From assembly GCF_000424625.1 (NCBI RefSeq), contig NZ_AUKG01000002.1, positions 1,178,001 to 1,242,000 of the forward strand: DNA of 64,000 nt. Reading direction: 5' to 3'. The DNA comes from Conexibacter woesei Iso977N. Its GTDB lineage: Bacteria; Actinomycetota; Thermoleophilia; Solirubrobacterales; Solirubrobacteraceae. Shown in pieces: positions 52,026 through 60,608 of this stretch (positions are counted from its first letter, which is position 1; each line of letters begins with the position of its first letter). The notes beneath the pieces are model-generated. The model was not told the DNA's origin. It did no database searches and saw only the letters and a program-made list of their open reading frames with translations. A program made the translations under genes and the position numbers.

Positions 52026-52949
52026 GTGGCCGCTCTGATCGCCCTCGTCGTCATCCTGGTCTTCGCGCTGATCGTGGCCGCGAAGACCATCCGCATCATC
52101 CCGCAGGCCCGCGCCGGCGTCGTCGAGCGGCTCGGCCGCTACAGCCGCACGCTGGATCCGGGGCTGACGATCGTCCTGCCGTTCATCGACCGCGTGAAGC
52201 CGCTGATCGACCTGCGCGAGCAGGTCGTCTCGTTCCCGCCCAACGGCGTCATCACCGAGGACAACGTCACGGTGAACATCGACACCGTGTTGTACTTCAC
52301 GATCACCGACCCGAAGTCGGCGTCCTACGAGGTCGCCAACCCGTTGCAGGCGATCGAGCAGCTGACGGTCACGACGCTGCGCAACGTCATCGGCGGCCTG
52401 ACGCTGGAGCAGTCGCTGACCAGCCGCGACCAGATCAACACGCAGCTGCGGATCGTCCTCGACGAGGCGACCGGCAAGTGGGGGATCCGCATCAACCGCG
52501 TCGAGTTGAAGGCGGTCGACCCGCCCGGCGGGATCCAGGAGGCGATGGAGAAGCAGATGCGCGCCGAGCGCGACCGCCGCGCGGCGATCCTCACCGCGGA
52601 GGGTTCCAAGCAGTCGCAGATCCTCGATGCCGAGGGCGAGAAGCAGGCGGCCGTGCTGCGCGCGGAGGGCGCCAAGACCGCGGCGATCCTGCGCGCCGAG
52701 GGCGAGGCGTCGGCGATCGCGACCGTGTTCGACGCGATCCACAGGGGCGACCCCGACCCCAAGCTGCTGTCCTACCAGTACCTGCAGATGCTGCCGAGGC
52801 TCGCCGAGGGCAACGCCAACAAGGTGTGGGTGATCCCGACGGAGTTCACGGCCGCGCTGAGCGGGCTGTCCAGCGCGTTCAGGGGCGAGGGCGAGGAGTC
52901 GCAGCAGAGGCCTCAGCAGCCGCCGCAGCCCCCGCGCGCGATCTCATAG
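52026..52949 (+). CDS. SPFH/band 7 (stomatin-like, QmcA-type) protein
   Basis: The 307-residue protein has an N-terminal membrane anchor (ALIALVVILVFALIVAAKTI) followed by the SPFH domain (PQARAGVVERLGRYSRTLDPG, DTVLYFTITDPKSASYEVANP) and a helical region with Ala/Glu-rich heptads (ILTAEGSKQSQILDAEGEKQAAVLRAEG). The last 20 residues are rich in Pro/Gln. The GTG start follows a good GGAGGTG ribosome-binding site. With NfeD it probably organises membrane domains or proteolysis. Confidence 0.95.
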   Translation: MAALIALVVILVFALIVAAKTIRIIPQARAGVVERLGRYSRTLDPGLTIVLPFIDRVKPLIDLREQVVSFPPNGVITEDNVTVNIDTVLYFTITDPKSASYEVANPLQAIEQLTVTTLRNVIGGLTLEQSLTSRDQINTQLRIVLDEATGKWGIRINRVELKAVDPPGGIQEAMEKQMRAERDRRAAILTAEGSKQSQILDAEGEKQAAVLRAEGAKTAAILRAEGEASAIATVFDAIHRGDPDPKLLSYQYLQMLPRLAEGNANKVWVIPTEFTAALSGLSSAFRGEGEESQQRPQQPPQPPRAIS

Positions 52950-52993
52950 AGCTCTCATGTGACCTGGCGCGGAGGGGCTACGTTCAAAGAGCC

Positions 52994-54346
52994 ATGACGA
53001 TGTCCCTCCGCACCTTCTTCCTGGCGGCCGCGCTGAGCACGGCCGCGGTCGTCCCCGCCGCCGCGCAGGCCGACGCGCCCTGGAGCGCGCCCGCTGCGCT
53101 GGAGGGCGCCACGACGCCGTCGACCGGCCCGCTCGGCGCGATCACCGCGCGCGGCACGGCGGCGCTGACCGCTTCCAACCCGTCGACCGAGACGGCGCCC
53201 GCCGATCACCCGACGCAGCTCGTCCGCATGGACGCCGGCGGCAGGGTGCTGGCCTCTGACGGGCTGAGCTTCGTCGCACAGGGCGTGACGACCTACGGCG
53301 CGACCGGCCTCGCCGCGGCGGGCGAGACGCTCGGCACGCAGTACCCGGGCACGCTCGACGACACGAGCAGGTTGGTGGTGTCGGCGATGAGCGGCGCGGG
53401 CGCGATCAGGTCCACCACGATCTCCGGCCTGCACGGGTTCGGCGTCTTCGCGCTGGCGGGCGACCCGCAGGGCAACGTCGCGTTGTTGGTGTTCAACACC
53501 AGGGAGCGGATCGTCTACCTGCGCAAGAAGGGGTCCTCGACCTTCACGAAGGTGCTGACGATCAAGGTCTCCGACCAGGCCCGCGGCGCCACGCTGGCGG
53601 TCGGCGGGAAGAGCGGCGGTGAGTTGTTGGTGGCCTACGAGGACCACCACACGCTCTACGCACGCCACCGCGGGACCAGGTCGTGGGGGTCGGTCCACCA
53701 GCTCGGCGACAGCGTGCAGTCCGACATCAGCGCGGCGTTCGACGGGTCCGGCCGCGAGTCGGTCGCCTGGAAGTCGCAGCGCATCAACGAGGGCGAGAGC
53801 AACACGCCCGCGGTCGTCTCGTTCACGACCGCCGCGCCCGGCAGGGGCTTCGGCGCGCGCAGGCAGATCGAGTCGGTCTCCGGGCCCAGCGGCGCCGGGC
53901 ACTACGTGTCGTCGCCCGCGGTCCTGCTGCGCGTGATCGACGGCGCGCACACGCTGCTGACCTGGACCGGCTCGGACGGCACGAACTTCGTCGTCAAGGC
54001 CGAGACGATCGCCTCCGGCCACACCGCAACGCCCGCGACGCTGTCGCCCGCCGGCAGCGACGCGGTCCTCGGCGACGCCTCGGTCGCGCCGTCCGGCGCA
54101 GCGCTCGTCCTCTGGCGCTCGAACACCGCCGGCGCCGACGCGACGCTCAACGCGCCCGCGCCGCGCGTCACCGCCGCCTACCGCGCGCCCGGCGCCGCGT
54201 CGTTCGGCGCGGCCGAGCCCGTCAGCGCGGCGACCGACCAGCAGCCGGTCCTCACCGGCCTCGTCGATCCCGCGACCGGCCGCGCGATTGCCGCCTGGGC
54301 ACCGGTCTCCAGCGCGGTGCAGTTCGCGACGCGCCCGGGGAACTAG
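52994..54346 (+). CDS. Secreted protein, probable beta-propeller
   Basis: The 450-residue protein has a signal peptide (SLRTFFLAAALSTAAVVPAAAQA, cut about residue 27). The mature part has repeating blocks such as VFALAGDPQGNVALLVFN, LAVGGKSGGELLVAYEDHHTLYARHRG and ISAAFDGSGRESVAWKS, the rhythm of a sialidase-like beta-propeller. No catalytic signature was found. It lies between the SPFH gene and ffh; the ffh start follows its stop by 12 bases. Confidence 0.75.
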   Translation: MTMSLRTFFLAAALSTAAVVPAAAQADAPWSAPAALEGATTPSTGPLGAITARGTAALTASNPSTETAPADHPTQLVRMDAGGRVLASDGLSFVAQGVTTYGATGLAAAGETLGTQYPGTLDDTSRLVVSAMSGAGAIRSTTISGLHGFGVFALAGDPQGNVALLVFNTRERIVYLRKKGSSTFTKVLTIKVSDQARGATLAVGGKSGGELLVAYEDHHTLYARHRGTRSWGSVHQLGDSVQSDISAAFDGSGRESVAWKSQRINEGESNTPAVVSFTTAAPGRGFGARRQIESVSGPSGAGHYVSSPAVLLRVIDGAHTLLTWTGSDGTNFVVKAETIASGHTATPATLSPAGSDAVLGDASVAPSGAALVLWRSNTAGADATLNAPAPRVTAAYRAPGAASFGAAEPVSAATDQQPVLTGLVDPATGRAIAAWAPVSSAVQFATRPGN

Positions 54347-54358
54347 AATCGACCGACA

Positions 54359-55693
54359 GTGTTCGACGCCCTTGCCGAGAAGCTCCAGGAGACCCTGTCC
54401 GACGTCCGCGGCCGCGGCACGCTGACCGAGGACGACGTCAACAAGGCCATGCGCGAGATCCGTCTCGCGCTGCTGGAGGCCGACGTCAACTTCAAGGTCG
54501 TCAAGCAGTTCACGGCCACGGTCAAGGAGCGCTGCCTCGGCAGCGACGTGCTCGGGCAGCTGAACCCCGGCCAGCAGGTCGTCAAGATCGTCAACGAGGA
54601 GCTGACCGCGCTGATGGGCGGCTCCTCGGCCGGCATCACGTTCGCGCCGCGGCCGCCCACGGTGATCCTGATGGCGGGCCTGCAGGGCTCCGGCAAGACG
54701 ACGGCGACCGCCAAGCTCGCGAAGCTCCTGAGGGAGAGGAACGGCTCGTCGGTCGCGGTCGCCGCGTGCGACGTCTACCGCCCGGCGGCGGTCGACCAGC
54801 TGATCAAGGTCGGCGGCCAGGCCGGCGCGACGGTCTACGAGCAGGGGACCGACAAGGACCCCGTCGACATCGCGCGCTGGGCGCTGGACCAGGCCAAGAT
54901 GGACGGCAAGGACGTCCTGATCGTCGACACCTCCGGGCGCCTGCACGTCGACGAGCGCCTGATGCAGGAGCTCAAGGACATCCGCAAGGCGGTCAGGCCG
55001 ACGTCGATCCTGCTCGTCGTCGACGCGATGACCGGCCAGGACGCCGTCAACGTCGCCGAGCAGTTCGCCGAGGCCGTGCAGTTCGACGGCGTCGTGATGT
55101 CCAAGCTCGACGGCGACGCCCGCGGCGGCGCCGCGCTGAGCGTCAAGGCGGTCACCGGCAAGCCGATCCTGTTCGCCTCGATCGGCGAGAAGCTCGACCA
55201 GTTCGAGGCCTTCCACCCCGACCGGATGGCGCAGCGGATCCTCGGCATGGGCGACGTCATGTCGCTGATCGAGAAGGCCGAGAAGCAGTTCGACGAGGAC
55301 GAGGCCAAGGAGCTGGAGCGCAAGCTCCGCAAGGACGAGTTCACGCTCGACGACTTCCTCAAGCAGCTCAAGCAGCTGCGCAGGATGGGCCCGCTGACGT
55401 CGCTGCTGGGCATGATGCCGGGCTTCGCCGGCCAGCAGCTCAAGAACATGAGGGTCGACGAGAAGGAGCTCGATCGCGTCCAGGCGATCATCCTCTCGAT
55501 GACCCCGGAGGAGCGCCGCCGGCCCGAGCTGATCAAGGGCTCGCGCCGCCTGCGGATCGCCAAGGGCAGCGGCACGAACGTGCAGGCCGTCAACGGTCTC
55601 GTCAAGCAGTTCGGCCAGATGCGCAAGGTCATGAAGCAGATCGGGAAGGGCCGGATGCCCGACCTGCAAGCCATGATGCGCCAGGGTCGCTAA
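54359..55693 (+). CDS. ffh: Signal recognition particle protein Ffh
   Basis: The 444-residue protein has the N domain, the GTPase G domain (GLQGSGKTTATAKLA, CDVYRPAAVDQL, DTSGRLHVDERLMQEL, SKLDGDARGGAALS, GEKLDQFEAFHPDR), and the methionine-rich M domain (GMMPGFAGQQLKNM, SMTPEERRRPELIKGSRRLRIAKGSGTNVQAVN). It binds signal sequences on nascent chains with the 4.5S RNA, which is not seen here. GTG 54359 gives the standard MFDALAEKLQ start. It heads the rpsP-khpA-rimM-trmD-rplS series. Confidence 0.97.
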   Translation: MFDALAEKLQETLSDVRGRGTLTEDDVNKAMREIRLALLEADVNFKVVKQFTATVKERCLGSDVLGQLNPGQQVVKIVNEELTALMGGSSAGITFAPRPPTVILMAGLQGSGKTTATAKLAKLLRERNGSSVAVAACDVYRPAAVDQLIKVGGQAGATVYEQGTDKDPVDIARWALDQAKMDGKDVLIVDTSGRLHVDERLMQELKDIRKAVRPTSILLVVDAMTGQDAVNVAEQFAEAVQFDGVVMSKLDGDARGGAALSVKAVTGKPILFASIGEKLDQFEAFHPDRMAQRILGMGDVMSLIEKAEKQFDEDEAKELERKLRKDEFTLDDFLKQLKQLRRMGPLTSLLGMMPGFAGQQLKNMRVDEKELDRVQAIILSMTPEERRRPELIKGSRRLRIAKGSGTNVQAVNGLVKQFGQMRKVMKQIGKGRMPDLQAMMRQGR

Positions 55694-55780
55694 CCTCCAG
55701 CGTCGCTCTGCGCGCGCGATCATCCGCGCGCGCACCTCAAGACTTCCCGAGTTCCAACCCGCACACCTGCAAGGACTTCC

Positions 55781-56032
55781 ATGGCCGTACGACTCCGACT
55801 GACGCGCGTTGGCGCGAAGAAGAACGCGATCTGGCGCATCGTCGCCGCGGATCAGCGCTCCCCGCGCGATGGTCGCAACCTCGAGATCCTGGGGCAGTAC
55901 AACCCCCAGACCGAGCCCTCGACCATCACGGTCAACGAGGACCGCGTCCGCCATTGGGTCGCCACCGGCGCGACCGCGACGCCGCAGGTTCGCAAGCTCC
56001 TGCGCACGCAGGGCATCGAGATCGCGAACTAG
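55781..56032 (+). CDS. rpsP: 30S ribosomal protein S16
   Basis: The 83-residue protein starts AVRLRLTRVGAKKNAIWRIVAADQRSPRDGR, a typical S16 sequence, with LEILGQYNPQTEPSTITVNEDRVRHWVATGA. It binds 16S rRNA early in small-subunit assembly. The ffh-rpsP-khpA-rimM-trmD-rplS order is conserved in many bacteria. Spacing from ffh is 87 bases; no obvious terminator is present. Confidence 0.97.
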   Translation: MAVRLRLTRVGAKKNAIWRIVAADQRSPRDGRNLEILGQYNPQTEPSTITVNEDRVRHWVATGATATPQVRKLLRTQGIEIAN

Positions 56033-56047
56033 GACCGTCCTGGTTCC

Positions 56048-56281
56048 ATGAAGGAGCTGCTCGAGTACCTGGCGAGGCAGCTCGTCGACGACCCCGGCGC
56101 TGTCGCGGTCGAGCAGTTCGACGAGGAGGACGGCACGGTCGTCCTGGAGCTGTCGGTCGGTGACGAGGACTACGGTCGCGTCATCGGCAAGGGCGGCCGG
56201 ACCGCCAACGCCCTGCGGACGGTCGTCAAGGCCGCCGCGGTCAAAGAGCAGCGCCGCGTCCTCGTCGACATCGTCGACTGA
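56048..56281 (+). CDS. khpA: KH-domain RNA-binding protein KhpA
   Basis: The 77-residue protein is one type II KH domain with the G-x-x-G loop as GKGGRTANALRTVVKAAA, and starts ELLEYLARQLVDDPGAVAVE. KhpA binds RNA with KhpB and influences cell division and elongation in other bacteria. It follows rpsP by 15 bases, as in many genomes; rimM follows by one base. Confidence 0.95.
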   Translation: MKELLEYLARQLVDDPGAVAVEQFDEEDGTVVLELSVGDEDYGRVIGKGGRTANALRTVVKAAAVKEQRRVLVDIVD

Positions 56282-56282
56282 C

Positions 56283-56807
56283 GTGGCCGACGCCTCAGCG
56301 TCGCCACCTGAGCTCCTCGCGGTCGGCCGCGTCGGCAGGCCCCACGGCCTCGACGGGTCGTTCTACGTGACGCAGCCGCGCGAGCGGCTGCTCGAGGCGA
56401 CCGACACGCTGATCGTCCGCGAGGGCGAGGCGGTCGCGATCGTCCGCCGCGACGGCACGGCCGCGCGGCCGATCCTGAAGCTGGCCGGCGTCGCGAGCCG
56501 CGAGGCCGTCGAGGCGCTGCGCGGCGCGGACCTGCTGGTCCCGCGCGCCGAGACGCCTGCGCTGGAGGACGACGAGTGGCTGGCGGAGGACCTCGTGGGC
56601 TGCCGCGTGGTCGACGGCGATCTCGCGATCGGCGTCGTCGCCAAGCTGCTGCCGTACCCGTCCTGCGAGCTGCTCGAGGTCCAGCGGCCCGAGGCGGGTA
56701 GCAAGGCGCTGCTGGTGCCGCTGATCGGCGACGCCGTCCGGACCGTCGACGTGGGCGCCAAGATCATCGACATCAACTTGACCTTCCTCGGCGAGGACGC
56801 TTCCTAG
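56283..56807 (+). CDS. rimM: 16S rRNA processing protein RimM
   Basis: The 174-residue protein has the RimM N-terminal barrel (LLAVGRVGRPHGLDGSFYVTQP) and the PRC-barrel (EDDEWLAEDLVGCRVVDGDLAIGVVAKLLPYPSCELLEV, then ALLVPLIGDAVRTVDVGAKII). It helps S19 bind during assembly of the small-subunit head. GTG 56283 lies one base after the khpA stop. It directly precedes trmD, its usual partner, without any gap. Confidence 0.95.
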   Translation: MADASASPPELLAVGRVGRPHGLDGSFYVTQPRERLLEATDTLIVREGEAVAIVRRDGTAARPILKLAGVASREAVEALRGADLLVPRAETPALEDDEWLAEDLVGCRVVDGDLAIGVVAKLLPYPSCELLEVQRPEAGSKALLVPLIGDAVRTVDVGAKIIDINLTFLGEDAS

Positions 56808-57611
56808 ATGCAGCTCGACGTCGTCACGCTCTTCCCGGAGTGGTTCGACTGGTTCCAGACCCAGCGCCACGTGCGCAACGCGACGCAGCGCGGTCACGAG
56901 GTGCGGGCGTTCAACCCGCGCGACACGACGCCGCTCAGCGGCGGCCAGGTCGACGACACGCCGTTCGGCGGCGGCGCGGGGATGGTCCTGCGCGTCGACG
57001 TCATGGACAAGGCGCTGCAGGGGATCTACAACCAGGACCCGGTCGACCTCCGGCGCGAGCGGCGCGTGATCGCGCTGACGCCCGGCGGGCGGATGCTCGA
57101 CGACGCGTTCGTCGACGAGCTCGCGGGGGAGAAGGCCATCACCTTGCTCTGCGGCCGCTACGAGGGCTTCGACGAGCGGATCGTGCAGCACTTCGCGAGC
57201 GATGCGGTGAGCGTCGGGCGCTTCGTGCTGAGCGGCGGCGAGCTGGCGGCGATGGTCGTGATGGACGCGGTCCTGCGCAAGCTGCCGGGGTCACTGGGGC
57301 ACTCGGAGAGCGCGATGGAGGAGTCGTTCTCGCAGGCGCTGGGCGGCGATCCCGAGTACCCGCACTACACGCGGCCGGCGGACTACCGCGGCTGGAAGGT
57401 CCCGCCGGTGCTGCTGAGCGGCCACCACGAGGAGATCGCCAACTGGCGCCGCGCGCGGTCCCAGGAGCGCGGCATCGTCGGCCCGACCGCGCACCCGCCG
57501 GATCCGGAGACTGAGAAGCGCCCGTCCGGTCCCGACCCGTTCGGCCCCATGTCCGACGCGCCACAGCGCGGTTCCGGGCCCGACCCGTTCGGGCCGATGT
57601 CGGGCGACTGA
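56808..57611 (+). CDS. trmD: tRNA (guanine37-N1)-methyltransferase TrmD
   Basis: The 267-residue protein has the family motifs: TLFPEWFDWF, NPRDTTPLSGGQVDDTPFGGGAGMVL, LTPGGRML, LLCGRYEGFDERI, FVLSGGELAAMVVMDAV, YPHYTRP and LLSGHHEEIANWRR. It methylates G37 of tRNAs from S-adenosylmethionine and prevents frameshifts. The usual aspartate before Y-P-H-Y is a glutamate (DPEYPHYTRP), a conservative change. The C-terminal tail (about 232-267) carries a duplicated GPDPFGPMS motif. Confidence 0.95.
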   Translation: MQLDVVTLFPEWFDWFQTQRHVRNATQRGHEVRAFNPRDTTPLSGGQVDDTPFGGGAGMVLRVDVMDKALQGIYNQDPVDLRRERRVIALTPGGRMLDDAFVDELAGEKAITLLCGRYEGFDERIVQHFASDAVSVGRFVLSGGELAAMVVMDAVLRKLPGSLGHSESAMEESFSQALGGDPEYPHYTRPADYRGWKVPPVLLSGHHEEIANWRRARSQERGIVGPTAHPPDPETEKRPSGPDPFGPMSDAPQRGSGPDPFGPMSGD

Positions 57612-57626
57612 GACTCGGGGCCAGAG

Positions 57627-57674
57627 CTCGCCTGGCGGCTCGCCTGGCCTTGCGCGAACTCGCCTGGCGGCTCG
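57627..57674. repeat. 16-base direct repeat in the trmD-rplS gap
   Basis: CTCGCCTGGCGGCTCG is present at 57627-57642 and again at 57659-57674, 32 bases apart, right after the trmD stop. It does not look coding. Local duplication is the simplest explanation. Confidence 0.75.
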
Positions 57675-57752
57675 TTCGCGCGCCGCGGCTGGGCTCGAAC
57701 CCCAGGCGCTCGGCCTCCGGTGTGAAGTCTTCGCTACCATCATTCGGCCGAC

Positions 57753-57782
57753 GCGCGGAGCCGATCTCCGCGCCTTCTCTTT
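57753..57782 (+). promoter_or_regulatory. rplS: Terminator-like hairpin in the rplS leader
   Basis: GCGCGGAG (57753-57760) and CTCCGCGC (57766-57773) form a perfect eight-base stem with loop CCGAT, followed by CTTCTCTTT (57774-57782), and the rplS ATG is four bases later. It looks like an intrinsic terminator or a translation-blocking leader. No ribosome-binding site lies between hairpin and start. An upstream promoter near 57735 is possible (TACCAT). Confidence 0.6.
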
Positions 57783-57785
57783 GCC

Positions 57786-58364
57786 ATGAGCACTGTCATC
57801 GAATCCCTTGAGCGCGCCCAGCTGCGCCGCGTCCCGTCCTTCCAGGCCGGTGACCGCGTCCGTGTCCACTTCCAGGTCATCGAGGGCACGCGTCGCCGTA
57901 CGCAGGTCTTCGAAGGCGTGGTGATCAAGCGCCAGGGCCACGGTGTGCGGGAGACGTTCACCGTCCGCAAGCAGTCGTTCGGCGTCGGCGTGGAGCGCAC
58001 GTTCCCCGTGCACTCGCCGAAGATCGAGAAGATCGAGGTCGCCGCCCGCGGTGACGTCCGTCGCGCGAAGCTGTACTACCTCCGCGACCGCGTCGGCAAG
58101 GCCGCCCGCGTCCGCGAGCGCCGCTACGTCGGCCCCGAGGAAGTCGTCGAGGCCGGTCTGCTGCATGACCCGGCCGCGCAGCTCGAGGCCGAAGCGGCCG
58201 CGAGCGACGGCGCCGTCGACGCCGAGGGCGCGTCGATCGAAGAGGTCGTGCCGGAGGCCGAGGCCGTCGAGGCCGCCGACGCTCCTGCCGCCGAGGCCAC
58301 CGACGACGCAGCGGCCAGCACGGCCGAGGCGGACGCCGCGGCCGACGCCGACGACGCGAAGTAG
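57786..58364 (+). CDS. rplS: 50S ribosomal protein L19 with a long acidic tail
   Basis: Residues 1-115 are a normal L19 ([76 protein letters not shown]). L19 sits at the subunit interface. It then has an extra tail of about 75 residues made of Ala, Glu and Asp ([20 protein letters not shown] onward), while typical L19 ends around 115-125. The tail is probably disordered. The gene starts after a hairpin-rich leader and ends five bases before lepB. Confidence 0.96.
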   Translation: MSTVIESLERAQLRRVPSFQAGDRVRVHFQVIEGTRRRTQVFEGVVIKRQGHGVRETFTVRKQSFGVGVERTFPVHSPKIEKIEVAARGDVRRAKLYYLRDRVGKAARVRERRYVGPEEVVEAGLLHDPAAQLEAEAAASDGAVDAEGASIEEVVPEAEAVEAADAPAAEATDDAAASTAEADAAADADDAK

Positions 58365-58369
58365 ACCCG

Positions 58370-58996
58370 ATGAGCGCCGCCGCCGGCGGAGCGAAGAAGG
58401 AGAAGTCGGCGGGCGGCTCGTTGATCGAGCTCGTCGTCATCGTGATCGTCGCGCTCGGTCTGGCGCTGGCGATCCAGGCGTTCCTCGTCAAGCCCTACCG
58501 GATCCCGAGCGAGTCGATGGTCCCGACCTTGAAGATCGGGCAGCGCGTGCTCGTCAACCGGTTGGGCAACCGCTTCAACAAGCCGCAGATCGGCGAGGTC
58601 GTCGTGTTCCACCCGCCCAAGGGCTCGGACACGAACACCTGCGGCGACGCGGACAAGAAGCCTGACGAGGCCTGCGACAAGCCGACTAGTCAGAAGTCCT
58701 CCGTGAACTTCATCAAGCGCGTCGTCGCGGGCCCGGGCGACACGGTGTACATCAAGGGCGGCCACGCCTACGTGAACGGCAAGCGCCAGAAGGACTCGTT
58801 CACGAGGCCGTGCGCGGGCGGCAGCGGCTGCGACTTCCCGCGGCCGATCACGATCCCGGCCGACCACTGGTTCATGATGGGCGACAACCGTGGCGAGTCC
58901 GACGACAGCCGCTTCTGGGGACCCGTCCCGCGCAAGTGGATCATCGGCGGGGCCTTCGCAACGTACTGGCCGCCGAAGCGCATCGGCTTCCTCTAG
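58370..58996 (+). CDS. lepB: Signal peptidase I
   Basis: The 208-residue protein has one membrane anchor (about 19-38; LIELVVIVIVALGLALAIQAFLV), then the catalytic serine in PSESMVPTLKIGQRVLV, the catalytic lysine in NFIKRVVAGPGDTV and the GDNRGESDDSRFWGPVP box. It cleaves signal peptides of exported proteins. It follows rplS by five bases. A cysteine pair (TCGDADKKPDEAC) in the extracellular part suggests a disulfide. Confidence 0.96.
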   Translation: MSAAAGGAKKEKSAGGSLIELVVIVIVALGLALAIQAFLVKPYRIPSESMVPTLKIGQRVLVNRLGNRFNKPQIGEVVVFHPPKGSDTNTCGDADKKPDEACDKPTSQKSSVNFIKRVVAGPGDTVYIKGGHAYVNGKRQKDSFTRPCAGGSGCDFPRPITIPADHWFMMGDNRGESDDSRFWGPVPRKWIIGGAFATYWPPKRIGFL

Positions 58997-59006
58997 TTTC
59001 TCCGGC

Positions 59007-59843
59007 GTGAGCCGCGAACGCGACTACCCGACGCTGGCCGCCGAGCTGGCGGCGGCGATGCCCGACGGCGAGTCGCGCGCGCCGCGCGACCTCCCGACTG
59101 CGCCGGTCGCGCCGCGCACGGCGGACGTCGCCGCTGCTGACGCGGACGCTGCGGTTCCGGCTGCCAAGCCGCGGGCCAGGGCGAAGCCGAAGGCCAAGAG
59201 GCGCAAGGGCGGGCGGAGGTTGTTCCAGCACGACCGCGCGCTCGGCGTGCGGTTCGTCGCCGGGGCCGACGAGGCCGGGCGAGGGTGCCTGGCCGGGCCG
59301 CTGGTCGCCGCGGCGGTGCTGTTCGACTACGAGCGCCTCGGGCCGCGCGAGGTCCGCGCGCTGTCGCTGCTCAACGACTCCAAGCAGCACACCGAGGAGG
59401 CGCGCGAGGCGCTGTACCCGGTCGTGATGCGGATCGCGACGCGGGTCGCGGTCGTCTCGCGCAGCGCCGGCGGCATCGACGCGCGCGGGCTGCACAAGAC
59501 CAACCTCGCCGCGCTGCGCGAGTCGCTCCTGAAGGTCGCCCGGCCGGGGACGTTGTGCCTGAGCGACGGCTTCAAGCTCGGCGCGCTCGACGGCCACGAG
59601 AACCGCGCGATCATCGACGGCGACTGCAAGTCCGCGGCGATCGCCGCCGCCTCGATCATCGCCAAGGTCACCCGCGACCGCTTCATGCACCGCGCCGACG
59701 CCCGCCACCCCGGCTGGGAGTTCGCGACCCACGTCGGCTACTCGACGCCCGAGCACCGCGACGCGATCCAGCGTCTCGGCGTCTCGCCCCTGCACCGCAT
59801 GTCGTTCCAGTCCGCGGCCTACGCGAACCTGCAGCAGCGCTGA
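59007..59843 (+). CDS. rnhB: Ribonuclease HII with extended N-terminus
   Basis: The 278-residue protein has the RNase HII core at about 80-275: FVAGADEAGRGCLAGPLVAAAV (catalytic D and E), LLNDSKQHTEEAREALY, CLSDGFKLG, DGDCKSAAIAAASIIAKVTRDR and GYSTPEHRDAI. It removes ribonucleotides from DNA. The first 75 residues are an extra Ala/Pro/Lys/Arg-rich tail that is unusual for the family. GTG 59007 is the likely start, but a start closer to the core cannot be excluded. Confidence 0.95.
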   Translation: MSRERDYPTLAAELAAAMPDGESRAPRDLPTAPVAPRTADVAAADADAAVPAAKPRARAKPKAKRRKGGRRLFQHDRALGVRFVAGADEAGRGCLAGPLVAAAVLFDYERLGPREVRALSLLNDSKQHTEEAREALYPVVMRIATRVAVVSRSAGGIDARGLHKTNLAALRESLLKVARPGTLCLSDGFKLGALDGHENRAIIDGDCKSAAIAAASIIAKVTRDRFMHRADARHPGWEFATHVGYSTPEHRDAIQRLGVSPLHRMSFQSAAYANLQQR

Positions 59844-59851
59844 GCGGCGCA

Positions 59852-60217
59852 TCAGAACGCGTCCTCCAGGTGGTCCAGGCGGGTGAGGTGCCCGTGCGCG
59901 TCGACCACGACGCCGATCGCGTCGAAGCGGATCAGCCGCGCCCGCGGGCGGTCCGGCGCCTCTGACAGGTAGGCGCGCGCCATCCGGCGGACCTGCGCGC
60001 GCTTGGCGTCGTGCAGCGCGTCCCACGGCTGGCCGCGGCCGCGGCGCGACTTGACCTCCACGAAGACGAGCGCCCCGTCGCGCGTGGCGATCAGGTCGAT
60101 CTCGCCGTGGCGCGTCCGGTGGTTGCGCGCGACGATCGTGTAGCCGAGGCGGTCCAGGTGCTCGGCGGCGAGGCGCTCTCCCAGGCGGCCCAGGTGCTGT
60201 CGCGGATCGGCGGTCAT
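59852..60217 (-). CDS. UPF0102 (YraN-like) endonuclease-fold protein
   Basis: The 121-residue protein has the family pattern LGRLGERLAAEHLDRLGYTIVARNHRTRHGEIDLIATRDGALVFVEVKSRRGRGQ, with the E-x-D and E-V-K residues of a PD-(D/E)xK nuclease fold. The function is unsettled, but genes of this family often sit next to rnhB, as here. ATG 60217 gives the normal N-terminus. It converges on rnhB with eight bases between the stops. Confidence 0.93.
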   Translation of the reverse strand: MTADPRQHLGRLGERLAAEHLDRLGYTIVARNHRTRHGEIDLIATRDGALVFVEVKSRRGRGQPWDALHDAKRAQVRRMARAYLSEAPDRPRARLIRFDAIGVVVDAHGHLTRLDHLEDAF

Positions 60218-60299
60218 CAGGCCCTCGAAGCTATGGACCGGCTTGCTGAGAATCAGCACGCGAACGTCACGAAAGCGCGCAGAACCCGTTCCGGAGCCG

Positions 60300-60590
60300 A
60301 TGAGACGCCTGCGTCACGACCGGGACCAGCGCACGGTCCTGGTCCTGCCCGACGTCCCGCCCGGAACCCGGATCCTGCTCGGCCGCTCGCGCGCCGCCGA
60401 CATCCGCTTCACCGAGCCGACGGTCTCGCGCCGGCACGCGGCGCTGCAGCGCGTGGACGGCGGCTGGCTGCTCGTCGACCGCAGCTCGACCCACGGCACC
60501 CACGTCAACGGCCACCGCGTCGACACCGCGATCCTCGCCGACGGCGACCGCGTCGACCTCGGCTCCGCGCACCTGACCGTCCGCCTGTAG
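60300..60590 (+). CDS. Small FHA-domain protein
   Basis: The 96-residue protein is one FHA domain: the GRSRAADIRF and SRRHA segments, and DRSSTHGTHVNGHRV, which bind phosphothreonine peptides. ATG 60300 with GGAG upstream is the best start; a TTG at 60243 is possible. The FHA ligand may be a substrate of a Ser/Thr kinase such as the one encoded at 9050-10762 (inference). It precedes the giant secreted protein by 18 bases. Confidence 0.9.
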   Translation: MRRLRHDRDQRTVLVLPDVPPGTRILLGRSRAADIRFTEPTVSRRHAALQRVDGGWLLVDRSSTHGTHVNGHRVDTAILADGDRVDLGSAHLTVRL

Positions 60591-60608
60591 ACACCCGGAT
60601 CGTCGGTC

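Noticed and set aside
57690-57715. Possible tRNA T-arm (GGGCTCGAACCCC)
   Set aside because: No acceptor, D or anticodon stems can be folded around it, and the loop is not that of a T-arm.
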